From an uncultured Eubacteriales bacterium (lineage in GTDB: Bacteria > Bacillota > Clostridia > Lachnospirales > Lachnospiraceae), in the NCBI GenBank assembly GCA_902772745.1, contig CACYBV010000063.1, positions 1 to 7,247 on the forward strand: a stretch of 7,247 bases of DNA, given 5' to 3'. This document shows, piece by piece, positions 4,313-7,247 of this stretch (positions are counted from its first letter, which is position 1; the number at the start of each line of letters is the position of its first letter). The notes beneath the pieces are model-generated. The model did not search any database. It was given only the letters and a program-made list of their open reading frames with translations, and was not told the DNA's origin. The translations under genes and the position numbers were made by a program.

Positions 4313-7247
4313 TTATTCTGCGTCGATCGTGGAGATCGGGAAAGTCATTTCCTCGAGGACGTCAAGGAGCATCCGGACGGTATCGAGAGAAGTCAGCATC
4401 GTGACATTGTTCTCGGAAGCTGAGCGGCGGATCGCTGTCCCGTCACCGTAATGGACACCGGACAGGATTGCGCGGGTATTGATGACGTAGCTCACATAGC
4501 CCGCACGGATGGCTTCGAGGACTTCCGTACTGCCCTCGCTCGGTTTTCCGAGAACGGAAGTGCGGATGCCTGCCTTGTTCAGGTACTCTCCGGTAAGGCG
4601 TGTCGCCGCGATGCGGAATCCCATCCGGTAAAATCTTGCCGCAAGCGGAATGGTTTCCTCCTTGTCTTCGTCCGCAACGCTCACCAGCACTGTTCCGTAA
4701 TTCCGGAGCGTAAGGCCGGCTGCGGTCATTGCTTTGTAGACCGCACGGTGCAGCCTCGGATCGTAGCCGATGGCTTCTCCGGTGGACTTCATTTCCGGAG
4801 AGAGATATGCATCCATTCCCCGCAGCTTGGAGAAGGAAAAAGCCGGGACTTTGACGTAATACCGCGGTTTTTCTTCCGGATAGCGCCGGAAAAGGCCCTG
4901 TTCCTGCAGGCTGAATCCCAGGATCGCAAGCGTTCCAATGTCCGCCAGGCTGTAACCGGTCGCTTTGGAAAGGAAGGGAACCGTACGCGAAGAACGCGGG
5001 TTCACTTCAATCACATAAACCCGGTCCGCGGGATCGACAATGAACTGGATGTTGTACAGACCGATGATTCCGATCGCAGGGCCGAGCTTTTCCGTATAAT
5101 CCAGAATCGTTTCCTTCACCTGCTCCGACAGGCTGTAGGAAGGATAGACGCTGATGGAATCCCCGGAATGCACGCCGGTGCGTTCCACAAGCTCCATAAT
5201 TCCCGGCACAAAGACCCGGCGTCCGTCGCAGACCGCATCCACCTCGACTTCGCGGCCGCGGATATAATGGTCCACAAGCACCGGCTTGTCCTCGTCCACT
5301 TCGACCGCGGTTTTCAGGTAATTTTGCATGTCCTTTTCTTTCGCTACGATCTGCATCGCGCGTCCGCCGAGGACATAGCTCGGGCGCACCAGGACCGGGT
5401 AGCCGATCCTGCGGGCCGCATCAATTCCCTCTCCGACCCCGGTAACGGCCTCTCCTTTCGGCTGCGGGATCGAGAGATCCAGCAGAAGTTTTTCAAAAAG
5501 TTTCCGGTCTTCGGCGCGTGCAATGGACTCGCAGCCGGTTCCGATGATCCGCGCACCCCGTTCTGAAAGCGGCTCCGCGAGGTTGACCGCCGTTTGGCCT
5601 CCCAGCGTCGCAATGACGCCTTCCGGCCGCTCCAGGCGGATAATGTTCATCACATCTTCGGGGCAGAGCGGCTCAAAATACAGCTTGTCCGCGCAGGTAT
5701 AATCCGTCGAAACGGTTTCCGGATTGTTGTTGATGATGATGGCCTCATACCCGGCCTTCCGGATGGTCTGCACCGCATGCACCGTGGAATAGTCGAATTC
5801 CACACCCTGTCCGATCCGGATCGGTCCGGCGCCAAGCACGATGATTTTCTTCCGCTTCGAGACCTGAGACTCGTTTTCCTCCTCATAGGTGGAGTAAAAA
5901 TACGGAATGTAGCTGTCAAACTCCGACGCGCAGGAATCGATCATCTTGTATACGGGCATGATTCGAAGGGTTTCGCGGAGACGGAAGACCTCTGTTTCCG
6001 AGCAGTTCCAGAGAGAGGCGATCTCCCGGTCCGAAAATCCGCTTTTTTTCGCGGCCTGAAGCAGATCGGGATCTTCCGGAGCGGCTTGCAGCGCCTTTTC
6101 CATCTCCACGATATTCCGGATTTTCCGGATAAAAAACAGATCGATCCTGCTGATGTCCCGGATGCGTTCCGGACTTAAGCCGCGCCGCAGAAGCTCGGCG
6201 ATCGCATAGATCCGGTCGTCTCTGCCGTTTCGGATGTATTCCAGCATTTCCCCGGTTTCCATCCCGTCAAACTTCTTAAGATGTATGTGAAACGCTCCGG
6301 CTTCCAGCGAACGAATGCCTTTGAGAAGGCTTTCCTCAAAAGTTCTTCCGACACTCATCACCTCTCCCGTCGCCTTCATCTGGGTTGAAAGCGTATTGTC
6401 CGCATCGGCGAATTTGTCGAAGGGAAAGCGCGGAAGCTTGGTCACGACATAATCCAGCGCCGGTTCGAAAGCCGCGGGCGTGTTGGCGAGCCGGATTTCA
6501 TCGAGCGTCATTCCGATGCCGATTTTTGCGGACACCCGAGCAATCGGATAGCCGCTGGCTTTGCTGGCAAGCGCCGAGGAACGGGAAACCCTCGGATTCA
6601 CCTCGATCAGGTAGTACTGAAACGAGTCGGGGTCCAGCGCAAACTGCACATTGCAGCCGCCTTCGATCTGAAGCGCACGGATCATCCGAAGCGCGCTGCT
6701 TCGGAGCATCTGGTATTCTTTATTTGTCAGGGTCTGCGAAGGGCAGACGACGATCGAGTCCCCCGTATGAATGCCGACGGGGTCCAGGTTTTCCATATTG
6801 CAGACGGTGATCGCGGTATCGTTTCGGTCCCGGATGACTTCGTATTCAATTTCCTTAAAGCCTTTGACACTTTTTTCGACAAGCACTTCATGCACCGGCG
6901 AAACCTCAAGCGCCTGTTTCATCAGGAAAAGGAATTCATCCGCATTGTCCGCAAATCCGCCGCCGGTTCCGCCAAGCGTAAAGGCAGGCCTGAGCACGAC
7001 CGGATAGCCGATCTTTTCGGCAGCCGCAAGACCTTCTTCGACTGAATGCGCAGTTTCGGAGGGCAGGGTCGGTTCTCCAAGGGATTCGCAGAGTTTTTTG
7101 AACAGTTCCCGGTCCTCCGCCTGCTCGATCGAACGGCTGTCCGTGCCAAGCAATTCCGTCCCGCATTCCCGGAGGATCCCCTTCTTTTCGAGCTGTACGG
7201 CAAGGTTGAGCCCCGTCTGGCCGCCGATCCCGGGCAGAACGGCGTCC
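4313..7247 (-). CDS. carB: Carbamoyl phosphate synthetase large subunit (N-terminus beyond right edge)
   Basis: Carbamoyl phosphate synthetase makes carbamoyl phosphate from glutamine-derived ammonia, bicarbonate and two ATP, for pyrimidine and arginine synthesis. CarB holds both ATP sites and works with the glutaminase CarA. The frame is open to the right edge: 977 residues are visible, starting DAVLPGIGGQTGLNLA, and by comparison with E. coli CarB (about 1,073 residues) roughly 80 are missing. In visible numbering, the first ATP-grasp half has FTLGGTGGG (89-97) and IEVNPRVSRSS (214-224). The oligomerisation region spans about 330-440. The second half opens with VLGAGPIRIGQG (470-481) and has SYVLGGRAM (623-631) and IEVNPRSSRT (746-755). 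The C-terminal allosteric domain (about 850-977) keeps ATRLT and VLGK, at positions matching the Thr and Lys residues that bind UMP in the E. coli enzyme, so nucleotide control is plausible. No defect is visible. It converges on the acyltransferase gene. Whether it belongs to a pyrimidine or arginine operon cannot be told from here. Confidence 0.97.
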   Translation of the reverse strand, partial: DAVLPGIGGQTGLNLAVQLEKKGILRECGTELLGTDSRSIEQAEDRELFKKLCESLGEPTLPSETAHSVEEGLAAAEKIGYPVVLRPAFTLGGTGGGFADNADEFLFLMKQALEVSPVHEVLVEKSVKGFKEIEYEVIRDRNDTAITVCNMENLDPVGIHTGDSIVVCPSQTLTNKEYQMLRSSALRMIRALQIEGGCNVQFALDPDSFQYYLIEVNPRVSRSSALASKASGYPIARVSAKIGIGMTLDEIRLANTPAAFEPALDYVVTKLPRFPFDKFADADNTLSTQMKATGEVMSVGRTFEESLLKGIRSLEAGAFHIHLKKFDGMETGEMLEYIRNGRDDRIYAIAELLRRGLSPERIRDISRIDLFFIRKIRNIVEMEKALQAAPEDPDLLQAAKKSGFSDREIASLWNCSETEVFRLRETLRIMPVYKMIDSCASEFDSYIPYFYSTYEEENESQVSKRKKIIVLGAGPIRIGQGVEFDYSTVHAVQTIRKAGYEAIIINNNPETVSTDYTCADKLYFEPLCPEDVMNIIRLERPEGVIATLGGQTAVNLAEPLSERGARIIGTGCESIARAEDRKLFEKLLLDLSIPQPKGEAVTGVGEGIDAARRIGYPVLVRPSYVLGGRAMQIVAKEKDMQNYLKTAVEVDEDKPVLVDHYIRGREVEVDAVCDGRRVFVPGIMELVERTGVHSGDSISVYPSYSLSEQVKETILDYTEKLGPAIGIIGLYNIQFIVDPADRVYVIEVNPRSSRTVPFLSKATGYSLADIGTLAILGFSLQEQGLFRRYPEEKPRYYVKVPAFSFSKLRGMDAYLSPEMKSTGEAIGYDPRLHRAVYKAMTAAGLTLRNYGTVLVSVADEDKEETIPLAARFYRMGFRIAATRLTGEYLNKAGIRTSVLGKPSEGSTEVLEAIRAGYVSYVINTRAILSGVHYGDGTAIRRSASENNVTMLTSLDTVRMLLDVLEEMTFPISTIDAE

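Noticed and set aside
4451..5566. A 371-codon open frame on the plus strand, opposite carB
   Set aside because: It lies wholly inside the well-supported carB frame, its translation is rich in Arg, His and Asp with no recognisable domain, and it has no good ribosome site. GC-rich codon use on the minus strand explains the lack of stops.
7151..7153. TTG as the start of carB
   Set aside because: The frame continues to the window edge with conserved CarB sequence (DAVLPGIGGQTGLNLA), so the true start is outside the window.
1..7247. Mobile elements, CRISPR arrays, tRNA or rRNA genes
   Set aside because: I found no transposase or integrase motifs, no spaced direct repeats and no RNA gene signatures. 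Nearly all of the window is covered by intact housekeeping-type genes.

Overview
The window looks like ordinary housekeeping chromosome from a Gram-positive bacterium of the Bacillota, most likely class Clostridia and plausibly close to Lachnospiraceae. Four things point there: a YerC/YecD-type TrpR-like regulator, a short-form HisG paired with HisZ, a DUF3783 protein, and strong AGGA/GGAG ribosome sites with extended -10 promoters. Base composition is a little above 50% GC by eye. The family assignments rest on reading motifs, not on a search.

Left part (1-2804, all minus strand). Reading in the direction of transcription, a small DUF3783 protein (2418-2804) comes first. It is followed by a promoter (2380-2408) and a histidine biosynthesis operon: a TrpR-family regulator (1995-2339), a fused HisZ-HisG protein (418-1998) that overlaps the regulator by 4 bases, and the 5' part of hisD (1-344, running off the left edge). 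HisZ-HisG carries out the first committed step of histidine synthesis and HisD the last two oxidations. The regulator is the first cistron and its transcript leader is only about 33 bases, so control by the encoded repressor is more likely than a T-box or attenuator. An inverted repeat overlapping the promoter is a candidate operator.

Middle (2805-4312). A 200-base intergenic region holds two back-to-back promoters with a perfect 9-base-arm inverted repeat between them. To the right is a plus-strand gene for a PlsC-like lysophospholipid acyltransferase with an unusual zinc ribbon and an extra C-terminal domain. It ends at a strong hairpin terminator that lies between two convergent genes and probably serves both.

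Right part (4313-7247, minus strand). This is nearly all of carB, the large subunit of carbamoyl phosphate synthetase. Its N-terminal ~80 residues lie beyond the right edge.

I see no mobile element, CRISPR array, tRNA or rRNA. Nothing looks like a wholly new system. The points most worth following up are the HisZ-HisG fusion with a ribosome site kept inside it, the regulator-first his operon with its candidate operator, and the palindrome between the divergent promoters.
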